Source: CAVSJA01 sp963728145 (lineage in GTDB: Bacteria > Bacteroidota > Bacteroidia > Chitinophagales > Chitinophagaceae). From it: a stretch of DNA of 64,000 bases. The notes beneath the pieces were generated by a model, which made no database searches, was not told the origin of the DNA, and saw only the letters and a program-made list of their open reading frames with translations. Below are positions 34,249 to 43,368 of this stretch, piece after piece. The stretch is from NCBI GenBank assembly GCA_963728145.1, contig CAVSJA010000008.1, positions 310,001 through 374,000 on the forward strand, in the 5' to 3' direction. The translations under genes and the position numbers were made by a program. Positions within the stretch are counted from its first letter, which is position 1, and every line of letters starts with the position of its first letter.

Positions 34249-34341
34249 AGTCTTAAGTTTGAATGATTGGAAGCTCTGTTAGTGTTTAAAGTAAATGAAT
34301 AGGTGGACTTCGTTTTTTACACAAATGACATGCCTCGTTTT

Positions 34342-34357
34342 TAGAACATATGTTCTA
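34342..34357. promoter_or_regulatory. 16-bp perfect palindrome, SOS-box-like
   Basis: TAGAACATATGTTCTA is a perfect dyad in the divergent gap between the Pmp3-like gene and the DUF695 gene. The core GAACATATGTTC equals the core of Gram-positive LexA (SOS) boxes (GAACNNNNGTTC). No known SOS gene adjoins it. Confidence 0.45.
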
Positions 34358-34472
34358 CAGTTGACAAGCTTTAAAAAGTTCACAGGATTATAAGGATAGA
34401 ATCGCCATATACTCTATCAACTTATCACATTACTTTATTGCAAAAGCGGTAATTTTAAAATTAAAACCTAGC

Positions 34473-35579
34473 ATGCCCGGAGATTCAAACGGTTCTCAGA
34501 AATCAAACGGCACCCTGGAAGCAGCAACTACGTTCTGGCAATGGTTTGTCGACAACGAAGAGCGTTTCAGGGATTACGAAGATCAGGACTCAGAGAAGAC
34601 ACACGATTTCCTCGACGAACTTATTCACGAACTTAAACCATTTAATCCCTGGCTGAAAGCATTGGCCGGAGGGGATGGGCATGGTAAATATGAATTGATC
34701 ATCACAGCCGATGGAGATATTGCTCTTTTTCCTAAAGTTGAACAGTTGATTGCCGTTGCTCCAGATATCGACGGTTGGAAACTCACTGCACATAAGCCTC
34801 CCCTTGGCTTCGATCAGATCCGGATTGATATGTATGATAAGGAATTTAGTGCCGAAACTGTCCAATTTTATCCGCTGATTAATCCAGAATATCCAGATGA
34901 AGTAAATATTGTATTGACTCATCCCGGATATAAGGAAGATGAAGATGAGCAATTCCAAACAGCGGGAATGATCTATCTCGAAAATGGATTGGGTGAATTG
35001 AACACCGCTGTTCAAATCGATAAATATGTGGTTGGTGAGCTACCATCCGAAACTGATGGAATGGAGATCATCCCAATCACTAAACTTAATGAATACCTGA
35101 ACTGGCGCGAAAAAGAATTTGTCGAAAAGTATGAAAGTAGTGGGAAGTCGAGACCCGAAGAAAGTTATACCGTACTTGAGGCAAAAGATAATGAGAACAA
35201 GCCCATGTTCGCAACAATTGATGCTGGCTTTAGAGATTGGGAATATCGCTCTGCATTTCCCTGGTTATTGCAGATTGACATCAATTATAAAGGTGATGAA
35301 GAGGGTTTGCCTGATAAAACACAAATGGAAGAATTACAGAACCGGGAGGATGAGATCATGGCCTTACTTATTACTGATTCCGCGACGCATTATACAGGCC
35401 ATCGGACCTATGATAACTATCGTAGCATTTATTTCTATACAAATAATTACAGCAGAGCCTCTCGAATTCTTCATAATTACCTCGAGAAATATCAACGCCA
35501 CTCACAGATCGTGTTCTTTATCAGAAAAGATAAGTACTGGCATACGATGGAGCAGTTTTATGGAGCAGCGGAGGAGTAG
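34473..35579 (+). CDS. DUF695 domain protein
   Basis: A 368-residue soluble protein with no signal peptide. The N-terminal part (about 10-215) is of unknown type: a helix TTFWQWFVDNEERFRDYE followed by alternating strands (YELIITADGDIALFPKVEQL). The C-terminal third (about 245-368: MFATIDAGFRDWEYRSAFPWLLQIDI, NREDEIMALL, ATHYTGHRTYDNYRSIYFYTNNY) matches the DUF695 pattern, where a duplicated fold often occurs in Bacteroidetes and immunity-like proteins. The protein is acidic. No toxin gene is adjacent, so an immunity role is only a possibility. The palindrome at 34342-34357 lies upstream. Confidence 0.78.
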   Translation: MPGDSNGSQKSNGTLEAATTFWQWFVDNEERFRDYEDQDSEKTHDFLDELIHELKPFNPWLKALAGGDGHGKYELIITADGDIALFPKVEQLIAVAPDIDGWKLTAHKPPLGFDQIRIDMYDKEFSAETVQFYPLINPEYPDEVNIVLTHPGYKEDEDEQFQTAGMIYLENGLGELNTAVQIDKYVVGELPSETDGMEIIPITKLNEYLNWREKEFVEKYESSGKSRPEESYTVLEAKDNENKPMFATIDAGFRDWEYRSAFPWLLQIDINYKGDEEGLPDKTQMEELQNREDEIMALLITDSATHYTGHRTYDNYRSIYFYTNNYSRASRILHNYLEKYQRHSQIVFFIRKDKYWHTMEQFYGAAEE

Positions 35580-35584
35580 TTGCG

Positions 35585-35795
35585 CGGGTTGATGGGGTTG
35601 ACAGGGTTGACGAGGTTGACAGGGTTGACAGGGTTGACAGGGTTGACAAGGTTGACGGGTTGACAAGATTCACAAAATAAATAAGGTTGACTATGGAATT
35701 TACTAGAGATTCCCTAGTCAACCTTTTCAACTTTATTAACCCTATCAATGTTGTCAACCCTGTCAACCCTGTCAACCTCGTCAACCTCGTCAACC
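35585..35795. repeat. Paired GG-word element, 9-base unit GGTTGACAG
   Basis: G-rich arm 35585-35672 and C-rich arm 35716-35795, about 8-9 words each, spacer about 43 bases. Some words are variant in both arms (GGTTGACGAGG in the left, CCTCGTCAACC in the right), so variants are mirrored between arms. It lies between convergent genes. Confidence 0.93.
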
Positions 35796-35800
35796 AAACC

Positions 35801-36712
35801 TCAATACCCCCAGCTCTTCATAATCGCCAAATTCTCCTTGCATGTATCCAATGCAGATTTACCCTGGTAGGCTTCCTGTTCGATGATGAAATGGATTGTG
35901 CCGCCGGATTTTTTGCCGAAATCGATAACCTCTTTCACATTTACAATGCCTTTCCCGAGGACTGTACTTTCAAAATGTTCAGTTCCGCCGCTTGTGGCTT
36001 TGATCTCATCCTTCACATGCATGGATTGGAAACGGCCGGGATATTGCTTAACGACGTCTATCGCTTTGGCCCCACCGTTATAAAGATTTCCAATATCCAA
36101 TTGTTGAATGACGAGGTTCGGATCAGTATTCTTCAGAATGATATCGTAAACAGTTTGATCATTGAGCTTCTGACTAAACTCAAAATCATGATTGTGGTAA
36201 CCGAATTTCATTCCGGATTTTTTGCAAAGCTCTCCTGATTTATTGAACACCTCCATGTATTTGACCATATCATCATAGTTCTTACGGAGACTTGCATCCA
36301 ACCAGGGACTGATCACGAATTCCTGGCCTACGATAGCTGCGTCTTCGACTGTAAATTTCCAGGCATCGGAAAAATCTTTTTTGGAATCATCCCAATGTTG
36401 CTTACCCATAACAGTATGGCCACTCGGCATAGTCATTCCGAGGTCGTCCAATATTTTTTTAAACTCACTAGGGGTAAACCCGTAGAATTTTCGGTTAACA
36501 TAACTCGCATGTTCAACGTGTTTGTATCCCATTGCTGCGAGTTGCTTTAAGGTACCTAAAGGATCCTTCTCCATATCCTTTCTTATGGAATACAACTGGA
36601 TTCCAGTTAATTGCTTTGCTTTTTGCGCTGCAAATAATTCATTAGAGAATACTGCAGCGCCAGCCAGAGCTATAGCGCTCTTCTTCAAAAAACTTCTTCT
36701 TGAGGCAGCCAT
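35801..36712 (-). CDS. Exported sugar-phosphate isomerase/epimerase-like TIM barrel
   Basis: A 303-residue AP-endonuclease-2-like TIM barrel. A twin-arginine leader (SRRSFLKKSAIALAGAAVFS) sends it to the periplasm through Tat. The barrel carries GIQLYSIRKDM, MGYKHVEHASY, FGYHNHDFEF (His-rich metal site), LDIGNLYNGG, MHVKDE and FIIEQEAYQG; the Glu and His residues would bind a divalent metal. Bacteroidetes encode many such Tat-exported members near carbohydrate genes. The substrate is not predictable. It is convergent with the DUF695 gene across a large repeat element. Confidence 0.87.
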   Translation of the reverse strand: MAASRRSFLKKSAIALAGAAVFSNELFAAQKAKQLTGIQLYSIRKDMEKDPLGTLKQLAAMGYKHVEHASYVNRKFYGFTPSEFKKILDDLGMTMPSGHTVMGKQHWDDSKKDFSDAWKFTVEDAAIVGQEFVISPWLDASLRKNYDDMVKYMEVFNKSGELCKKSGMKFGYHNHDFEFSQKLNDQTVYDIILKNTDPNLVIQQLDIGNLYNGGAKAIDVVKQYPGRFQSMHVKDEIKATSGGTEHFESTVLGKGIVNVKEVIDFGKKSGGTIHFIIEQEAYQGKSALDTCKENLAIMKSWGY

Positions 36713-36871
36713 AACGATTATTTATTGTGTTTAAAAATGCTCTCCAATTTAAAGAATTTGACGAGAATCAGGAGCTGGAATTTTAAAATGGACTACTTTT
36801 TGTATATTTAAAAATAAAGTCCATATCCAAAACGTTTTCAGTTCATTCGCCCCTAGAAAATCCAGTGTAAA

Positions 36872-38263
36872 ATGCATGTCCTTGGACAAAACCTAATGCG
36901 GTATTGGCTCTTCATCAAATCCATTGGTGTTACTCCTACCATGGATGAGTATGAGAAAAGGAAGATGGGCATTTTCAATCAGCTCAACTCACTTGGAATT
37001 GCTACAGGAATCGTTCTCCCTCTAATTGGAATATTCAATAACGATGACCTACCGGGGCTTGCATGGTTTGTTGCTACCTCACCTCTTGCAATAAGCGTTT
37101 TTGTCCTTTGGCTGAATTATGAGCAGTATAGTGTGGCGTCCCGGTTGGTTTATTTCAGTCTCTATCCCGTTGCTACAACATTGGTCTATCTTGGAAAAGT
37201 AAATGTCGGTATTGAATTGTTTTTCATTCTTTACGGAGTCTTATCTGTATTCTTTTTTCAAAACATTCTGATCATTATTTTCTGCTATGCGTTATCGATA
37301 GCCTGTTATTTCGTTTCCTCTCTCATTGGCCGGGAATATTATTTCCGCCTCGAGCATGTCAACTATGGGTTCTACCTTTTTAACCATATTCTTGCTTTAG
37401 GTTTTATCTTCTACGCACTCTACCTGATCAAGGAAGAAAATTCAGGATACCAGTTCAGCCTTTTGCGCAAATCAAGACAACTGCATCATCGCAATCGCGA
37501 AATTGAACACCAGAGACAGGAGATCGCCGAAAAAGCAGGCTTGCTTGAACAACAAACAAGAGAATTAACGGAGCTCAACCAGATCAAGAACAAGCTCTTT
37601 TCAGTTATCGCGCATGACCTGAAGACGCCGATGTATGCTTTGCGAAATCTTTTCGAATCCATGCAAAAGCATAACCTGTCAGCAAAAGAGATGAAGGAAT
37701 TACTTCCAGGAATCGTTGAGGAAATGAATTATACCACCAGTCTCATGGAGAACCTGCTGCAGTGGGCTAAAACCCAAATGAAGAATAATGCGGCTAATCC
37801 TGAGGTACTCGAAATTCAGTCGATGATCAGAGATGTTATGCAATTACTGCATCTTCAGGCCGGGAATAAAAAGATCAATCTTGAATCGAAACTGACCCAA
37901 CCGGTGCTTTGCTTTGCAGATAGAGAAATGGTAAACCTGGTTTTACGTAATCTCTTATCGAATGCAATTAAATTCACGCCGGAAAAAGGTAAAGTGATGG
38001 TGGGCGCTTTGGAGAAAACAGATTGCGTGGAGATCTTTATCCAGGACAACGGAGTTGGAATGAGTGAAGAAGATTTGGATAGCTTGTTTGGTGAAAAATA
38101 TATTACCACACGCGGAACCAGTAATGAAGGCGGTACAGGCCTGGGACTGAAACTCTGTAAAGAATACCTTCACAAAAATGGCGGCGAAATAAAAGTCAAA
38201 AGTGAATTAGGAAAAGGCACGATTTTCTATTTCACGCTTCCTCGTTACTCGGAAACAGGTTGA
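36872..38263 (+). CDS. Membrane sensor histidine kinase
   Basis: A 463-residue kinase with six predicted N-terminal membrane helices (about 37-190), then a coiled coil (about 195-238, QLHHRNREIEHQRQEIAEKAGL). The kinase core follows: H box FSVIAHDLKTPMYALRNL (His near 249), N box VLRNLLSNAIKFTPEKGK, G1 DNGVGMSEE and G2 GTGLGLKLCKEYL. It autophosphorylates and should transfer to an unlinked response regulator; none is adjacent, the nearest single receiver being at 14352. The signal sensed by the membrane part is unknown. The stop codon lies in the first word of a repeat arm. Confidence 0.9.
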   Translation: MHVLGQNLMRYWLFIKSIGVTPTMDEYEKRKMGIFNQLNSLGIATGIVLPLIGIFNNDDLPGLAWFVATSPLAISVFVLWLNYEQYSVASRLVYFSLYPVATTLVYLGKVNVGIELFFILYGVLSVFFFQNILIIIFCYALSIACYFVSSLIGREYYFRLEHVNYGFYLFNHILALGFIFYALYLIKEENSGYQFSLLRKSRQLHHRNREIEHQRQEIAEKAGLLEQQTRELTELNQIKNKLFSVIAHDLKTPMYALRNLFESMQKHNLSAKEMKELLPGIVEEMNYTTSLMENLLQWAKTQMKNNAANPEVLEIQSMIRDVMQLLHLQAGNKKINLESKLTQPVLCFADREMVNLVLRNLLSNAIKFTPEKGKVMVGALEKTDCVEIFIQDNGVGMSEEDLDSLFGEKYITTRGTSNEGGTGLGLKLCKEYLHKNGGEIKVKSELGKGTIFYFTLPRYSETG

Positions 38264-38293
38264 CAGGGTTGACAGAGTTGACAAGGTTAACAA
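38257..38293. repeat. G-rich arm downstream of four-helix-bundle gene copy 1
   Basis: Words GGTTGACAG/AGTTGACAAGG begin inside the kinase stop codon. The matching C-rich arm is at 38836-38907, so the pair encloses the four-helix-bundle gene rather than a short spacer. Confidence 0.9.
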
Positions 38294-38339
38294 GAGAGTT
38301 ACATCAGAGAAATCTATTTCTTATCCTTTATTCTGGATT

Positions 38340-38696
38340 CTAACCATTTGATATAACCGTTAAGAGGAATCTCAACTTTTCCACCTTTCCTCGAAAGTTG
38401 AATAGTTGTTCTGCGGAAATGTACTTACAATCATTGGCGTCAATTAGGTGATTCAATGTTTCACTTAAAGAACCACGCGCATGGATACAAAAGTTCAATC
38501 TCTCCGGATAAGTTCTTCTTCCATGTCCCTCGCTAATTTGACTATTAATCGATCTGGAACTTCGGATCAGTTGATCTACCAACCGGAATTTTTCTTCCTT
38601 TGGAAGCGTTTTGACTAATTCAAAGATTTCATTTTTCAATACTCTGGCTCTTTGCCATACGACGAGTTCCTCAAAACTTTGGTATCCTTCAGCCAT
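38340..38696 (-). CDS. Four-helix-bundle protein (23S rRNA IVS type), copy 1, C-terminus frameshifted
   Basis: A 118-residue cytoplasmic protein of the four-helix-bundle/S23 (TIGR02436) family, first seen as the ORF of 23S rRNA intervening sequences and distantly related to DGR Avd proteins. Signatures are FEELVVWQRAR, FELVKTLPKEEKFRLVDQLIRSSRS, ISEGHGRR and CKYISAEQL. It is about 85% identical to copy 3 (50954) over ~97 residues. After NFRG the frame departs: the alternative frame still encodes KVEIPLNGYIKWLESRIKDKK, ending at 38314, as in copy 3. One base seems lost near 38395. Flanking repeat arms are described separately. Confidence 0.85.
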   Translation of the reverse strand: MAEGYQSFEELVVWQRARVLKNEIFELVKTLPKEEKFRLVDQLIRSSRSINSQISEGHGRRTYPERLNFCIHARGSLSETLNHLIDANDCKYISAEQLFNFRGKVEKLRFLLTVISNG

Positions 38697-38835
38697 TGCT
38701 TTTTTGTTGCAATTTCAGCTCAACAAACTCAGCAATAAAGTTATTTTCACGACATTTAAATGAGAAAAACAACACAGAATTTCGTCTTTTCACCATTTGC
38801 TCTACCTGCGTAAACCTTATATTCTTCTTATTAAC

Positions 38836-38907
38836 TCAACCTTGTCAACCCTGTCAACCCTGTCAACCTTGTCAACCCTGTCAACCTTGTCAACCCTATC
38901 AACCCTA
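38836..38907. repeat. C-rich arm upstream of four-helix-bundle gene copy 1
   Basis: About eight CCTTGTCAA/CCCTGTCAA words, reverse complement of the arm at 38257-38293. Between the gene start (38696) and this arm are about 140 bases of AT-rich sequence. prfB begins 38 bases after the arm. Confidence 0.92.
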
Positions 38908-38931
38908 CGAGATAACTAAGGAGATTTCAAT

Positions 38932-38939
38932 TATATTTG
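38932..38939 (+). promoter_or_regulatory. Candidate -7 element of prfB
   Basis: TATATTTG fits TAnnTTTG and ends 6 bases before the prfB ATG at 38946, implying a leaderless or nearly leaderless transcript. Confidence 0.4.
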
Positions 38940-38945
38940 CTCCCT

Positions 38946-40041
38946 ATGACAATCGAGCAAATAAAAGTTATGAGGGACCGTGTTGCCGTCCTGAGGAGGT
39001 TTCTTTGACGTCGATAACCGACTTCAGAAGATCAGTGAGGATAAACAATTGTCCTTAAGTCCGGGTTTCTGGGATGATAATAAGAGAGCCACGGACATTC
39101 TGAGCAACATCAAGCTTAATGAATATTGGGTTAAACTTTACGACCATGTTAGTGGGGCGGTAGAGGATTTTGCCGTACTATTCGATTTCTGGAAAGCAGG
39201 GGAAGCTACTGAAGAGGAAACAAAGCAAGCGTACAGTAATGCGATCAGGTTGATTGACGAGGCTGAATTCAAGAGCACGCTCAACCAACCCGAAGATGAA
39301 TTACCCGCAGTTTTACAGATCAATAGCGGTGCTGGTGGAACAGAAAGCCAGGACTGGGCTGAAATGCTTGCCAGGATGTATCGAATGTATGGGGAGAAAC
39401 AAGGTTGGTCAGTCCTGGAGTTAGACTGGCAGGAAGGAGATGGGGCTGGAATCAAAAGCTGCACCTTGCAGTTTGATGGACCTTTCGCATATGGGTTCCT
39501 GAAAGCCGAAAGTGGGGTGCATCGATTGGTCCGTATCAGCCCGTTTGATGCAAATGCCAGAAGACATACTTCCTTTGCTTCTGTTTTTGTATACCCGTTG
39601 GTTGATGATTCCATTGAAATTGAAGTAAGCCCTGCAGATCTTGAGTGGGAATTTTATCGGAGTGGGGGTAAAGGAGGACAGAATGTAAACAAAGTAGAAA
39701 CAGCAGTAAGACTAAAACATATTCCAAGCGGAATTATCGTCGAATGCCAACAGGCAAGAACACAGGGCGAGAACAGGGAAAAAGCGATGAAAATGCTAAA
39801 AAGTAAGTTATATGAAGAAGAATTAAGGAGGAGAGAAGAATTGAAGAATGCAAGCAATGCAAACAAGAAAAAGATTGAATGGGGAAGCCAGATCAGGTCT
39901 TATGTATTTCATCCCTATAAAATGATCAAGGATCACCGCACCGATTTTGAAGTGGGGAATGTCCAGCCAGTAATGGATGGGGAGCTCGATGGTTTTATCA
40001 AAGCATATCTGATGAATGAAAAAGAAAGTACTACAAAATAA
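38946..40041 (+). CDS. prfB: Peptide chain release factor 2, with programmed +1 frameshift
   Basis: Releases nascent peptides at UGA and UAA codons. The gene is read in two parts: 38946-39005 (20 codons, MTIEQIKVMRDRVAVLRRFL), then a +1 shift at CTT-T-GAC skipping base 39006, and 39007-40041. The in-frame UGA is at 39006-39008. An AGGAGG stimulator (38994-38999) precedes the shift site TTTCTTTGAC, the standard autoregulatory arrangement. The total is about 365 residues. The GGQ hydrolysis motif lies in SGGKGGQNVNKVETAVRL. A caller without frameshift logic would start at 39049 and lose the N-terminal domain. Confidence 0.95.
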
Positions 40042-40146
40042 TCAAGCGGGAATCGATTCCATTTCTTCTTTCACTTTTTTATACTTGTCTTAATATAAGT
40101 ACAAGGGTAATTGCATTTTTTTAGCACAATTATTAGCGTATCAGTG

Positions 40147-40170
40147 GAATACCCCAATGGGGTATTCTTT
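40147..40170 (+). terminator. Hairpin terminator after prfB
   Basis: GAATACCCC-aat-GGGGTATTC is a perfect 9-bp stem at 40147-40167 followed by TTT. It lies about 105 bases past prfB and 60 before the next gene. Confidence 0.65.
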
Positions 40171-40230
40171 ATCGCGTCTAGCCTGTCTATTATTGCCTTT
40201 CAGTGATTATTCACGCTAAAATTTACAGGA

Positions 40231-41616
40231 ATGAAATCGGCAATATTACTCTTCATCATTATCATTCTTAGTCAGCTTTTGCATGCGCAGGGCAGGATCG
40301 GAATCAATACACAAACACCACTGGCAATATTTCATGTAAAAGATAGCAGTGTACTTTTTTCTGCTGGTGCACTTCCTGCAGTCCCCGGTAATCCGCCAGT
40401 GTCGGGATCTGGAATCAGGTTTATGTGGTATGCCCCCAAAGCCGCATTTAGATGTGGAGAAGCGGGTGGAGCCGGATGGGACAAAGACAGTATCGGAAAT
40501 TATTCATTTGCAGTGGGAAATCTCACAAAGGCAAAAGGGATCAATTCGTTTGCAGCGGGCTTTAATGCGAACGCCCTCAATGCTTACTCTTTTGCAGCGG
40601 GCTTTAACGCGAATGCCGTGGGAGATTATTCTGTTGCGATTGGGCGCCAGGTGACCGCGTCGGACATTGGCAGTACTGCATTGGGTTATGGTGGTAATGC
40701 TTCGGGGCTCGCGTCTTTTACTGCCAATTACTTTAATACTGCGGATGGCTTTTATTCAACAGCACTTGGGTTTTCTACGCAGACGAACGGACAAATGTCC
40801 ATGTCAACAGGTTATGATACCGAAGCGGAAGGAATTGTGTCCTTTGTGGGCGGATACCGCTCAAAAAGTTTGGGATCTTATTCAGTGGCGTTTGGATTTC
40901 AAACTCACTCATTGCCGTTTGCATCACTGGCAATTGGAAGATACAATAATGTTTCACATGGATCTTCTACCGCTTGGGTTGATACCGATCCAGTTTTCAT
41001 CGTCGGAAATGGTGACGATGAAGACACAAGACGCAATGCATTCACCGTTCTAAAAAATGGTAAAACAGCAATTAATATTGATAGTGCCATTTCTGGTCTT
41101 ACAATAAAAGGTTATGATGGATCAGAGAACAATCATCTGACGCTGATCGATAATAATACCGTGGAAATCGGCAAGATTTTTTATACAGGCGATTTTTTCT
41201 TCAAAAACACACGCGTCGGTGGGGATTTTTTCTTTAGAAATGATGCGAACACTAATGTTCTGTCGTTGTTCAGCACGGGAAATATGACCCTTTTGGGAAC
41301 GCTTACACAGAATTCTGATGCAAGATTGAAAAGAGATTTTGCACCAATTACCTCACCACTCGCTAAAGTAGCTCGTCTTAATGGGCACCACTATTATTGG
41401 TCTGACAAATCGCGTGATGAAGGTTTGCAAACCGGTTTCACAGCACAGGAAATTGAAGCTATCATGCCGGAGCTGGTAACCACCGCCAGTGATGGAACAA
41501 AAAGTGTCAATTACATAGGCGTTATACCATACCTGGCAGAAGCCATAAAAGAACTTAAAAAGGAAAATGAAGAACTTCGGAAATTGGTTAATGAATTATT
41601 GAATAAGAATAAATAA
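40231..41616 (+). CDS. Secreted YadA-head-like protein with peptidase S74 (intramolecular chaperone) tail
   Basis: A 461-residue exported protein with signal peptide MKSAILLFIIIILSQLLHAQ. The middle (about 85-260) is a run of ~14-residue repeats (NSFAAGFNANALNAYSFAAGF, DYSVAIGRQVTAS, GSTALGYGGNASG) like the left-handed beta-roll of YadA heads, which trimerise. The C-terminus (about 365-461) has SDARLKRDFAPI, the start of the S74 self-cleaving chaperone domain of phage tail spikes, followed by LQTGFTAQEIEAIMPEL and a coiled coil (KELKKENEELRKLVNELL). It probably forms a surface trimer. There is no phage gene nearby. Confidence 0.85.
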   Translation: MKSAILLFIIIILSQLLHAQGRIGINTQTPLAIFHVKDSSVLFSAGALPAVPGNPPVSGSGIRFMWYAPKAAFRCGEAGGAGWDKDSIGNYSFAVGNLTKAKGINSFAAGFNANALNAYSFAAGFNANAVGDYSVAIGRQVTASDIGSTALGYGGNASGLASFTANYFNTADGFYSTALGFSTQTNGQMSMSTGYDTEAEGIVSFVGGYRSKSLGSYSVAFGFQTHSLPFASLAIGRYNNVSHGSSTAWVDTDPVFIVGNGDDEDTRRNAFTVLKNGKTAINIDSAISGLTIKGYDGSENNHLTLIDNNTVEIGKIFYTGDFFFKNTRVGGDFFFRNDANTNVLSLFSTGNMTLLGTLTQNSDARLKRDFAPITSPLAKVARLNGHHYYWSDKSRDEGLQTGFTAQEIEAIMPELVTTASDGTKSVNYIGVIPYLAEAIKELKKENEELRKLVNELLNKNK

Positions 41617-41713
41617 GTCCATTTTCCAACAAGCCATAGTTGCCGTTAATTTCAATCAGTTTGCCCGCAAAACGCCTTCTTTTTTTTGGATCATACATCT
41701 ACTTTCATTTGTC

Positions 41714-41721
41714 TAAATTTG
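41714..41721 (+). promoter_or_regulatory. Candidate -7 element of pruA
   Basis: TAAATTTG fits TAnnTTTG and ends 19 bases before the pruA ATG at 41740. The TTG of the -33 box is not at the usual distance. Confidence 0.4.
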
Positions 41722-41739
41722 CACTCTTAAAATTTAGCA

Positions 41740-43368
41740 ATGAGCCTTGGAACTTTTTCACATCCCATGCCGGTAAATGAACCGGTATTAAGCTACGCAC
41801 CCGGAACACCTGAACGAAAGCGATTGAAGGAGGTGTTAGCACAACTTAAAAAAGAGCAGGCGGATATACCGATGTATATCGGCGGGAAGGAAGTAAGATC
41901 AAATAAAAAAGTTGCTATTCATCCTCCGCATGAGTTAAAGCATACACTTGGCCATTTCCATGCAGGAGAGGAGAAGCATGTGAAGCAGGCAATAGATGCG
42001 GCGCTCGCCGCTAAGGCTAATTGGGAAAGTATGGATTGGGAGAACCGCGCAAATATCTTTTTGAGAGCGGCTGATCTTATTGCAACCAAATATCGGCCTT
42101 ACATGAATGGTACAACCATGTTGGGCCAAAGCAAGAATCCCTTTCAGGCAGAAATAGATGCTGCATGTGAGCTTATTGATTTCTTGCGATTCAATGTTCA
42201 TTACTTAAGCGAGATCTATCGCCAGCAACCTATTAGCAGTCCGGGAATGCACAACCGGATGGAGTATCGCCCATTGGAAGGATTTGTTTTAGCGGTAACG
42301 CCATTCAACTTTACAGCCATTGGAGGAAATCTTCCCAGTTCGGCGGCGATGTGTGGAAATGTAGTCGTATGGAAACCTGCCAACACTCAAATTTATTCTG
42401 CACAAATGTTCATGCGGATTATGAGAGAAGCTGGATTACCAGATGGTGTAATAAACCTGATTTACGTAGATGGACCCACGATTGGCAGAGTTTGTTTTAA
42501 TCATAAAGAATTCGCAGGGGTGCATTTTACCGGTTCAACAGGTGTATTCAATAATATGTGGGAAACTATTGGCAAGAATATGGCGATGTACAGGTCCTAT
42601 CCAAGAATTGTTGGCGAAACAGGAGGTAAGGATTTTGTTATCGCGCATAAGAGTGCAGATCCCGATGTAGTTGTAACCGCGCTATTGCGAGGAGCCTTCG
42701 AATTCCAGGGTCAAAAATGTTCAGCCGCTTCAAGAGCGTATATCCCATCTAATATTGCAGAAGAAGTAAAGAAGAAACTGATAGCGGGTGTAAAGAGTTT
42801 TAAGATGGGTAAGGTAGATGATTTCAGCAATTTCATTAACGCCGTAATCGATGAAAAGAGTTTTGACAAGATCAAGTCGTATATCGACAATGTGAAAAAA
42901 GATAAGAAAGCGGAAATATGGGTAGGAGGGAAATGTGATAAAAAGGATGGTTATTTCATACAACCGACGGTTATCGAAGCAAAGGATCCGAAGTATGTTA
43001 CGATGTGTGAAGAAATCTTTGGTCCCGTACTGACAGTTTATATCTACAATGCCAATCAATTTGAGCGTGCACTCGAACTCGTCGATTCAACTTCACCATA
43101 TGCATTGACAGGCGCAGTTATCGCACAAGATAGAAATGCCGTGGACCTCGCAACAAATAAACTGCGTCATGCAGCCGGAAACTTTTATATCAATGACAAA
43201 CCAACAGGTGCAGTTGTTGGTCAACAACCATTTGGCGGAGCAAGAGCAAGCGGAACAAATGATAAGGCAGGTTCGATTTTGAATCTTTACCGATGGCTTA
43301 GCGCAAGAACGATTAAGGAAACATTCAATCCCCCGGTTGATTATCGTTATCCATTTTTAGAACAATAG
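41740..43368 (+). CDS. pruA: L-glutamate gamma-semialdehyde (1-pyrroline-5-carboxylate) dehydrogenase
   Basis: Oxidises glutamate semialdehyde to glutamate with NAD in proline and arginine breakdown. The 542-residue ALDH-superfamily protein matches the stand-alone P5CDH type. It has TPFNFTAIGGNLPSSAAMCGNVVVWKP for the cofactor site, FTGSTGVFN, catalytic Glu in VGETGGKDFVIAH and nucleophile Cys in FEFQGQKCSAASRAY. It closes with QPFGGARASGTNDKAG. No proline dehydrogenase gene is adjacent. A repeat element starts at the stop codon. Confidence 0.92.
   Translation: MSLGTFSHPMPVNEPVLSYAPGTPERKRLKEVLAQLKKEQADIPMYIGGKEVRSNKKVAIHPPHELKHTLGHFHAGEEKHVKQAIDAALAAKANWESMDWENRANIFLRAADLIATKYRPYMNGTTMLGQSKNPFQAEIDAACELIDFLRFNVHYLSEIYRQQPISSPGMHNRMEYRPLEGFVLAVTPFNFTAIGGNLPSSAAMCGNVVVWKPANTQIYSAQMFMRIMREAGLPDGVINLIYVDGPTIGRVCFNHKEFAGVHFTGSTGVFNNMWETIGKNMAMYRSYPRIVGETGGKDFVIAHKSADPDVVVTALLRGAFEFQGQKCSAASRAYIPSNIAEEVKKKLIAGVKSFKMGKVDDFSNFINAVIDEKSFDKIKSYIDNVKKDKKAEIWVGGKCDKKDGYFIQPTVIEAKDPKYVTMCEEIFGPVLTVYIYNANQFERALELVDSTSPYALTGAVIAQDRNAVDLATNKLRHAAGNFYINDKPTGAVVGQQPFGGARASGTNDKAGSILNLYRWLSARTIKETFNPPVDYRYPFLEQ

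Noticed and set aside
36872..38263. Two-component pair of the histidine kinase with the response regulator at 14352
   Set aside because: They are 22 kb apart with no shared regulatory features; pairing would be a guess.
40231..41616. Prophage tail spike because of the S74 domain
   Set aside because: No phage structural or lysis genes surround it, and the signal peptide and YadA-like repeats fit a cellular surface protein common in Bacteroidetes.
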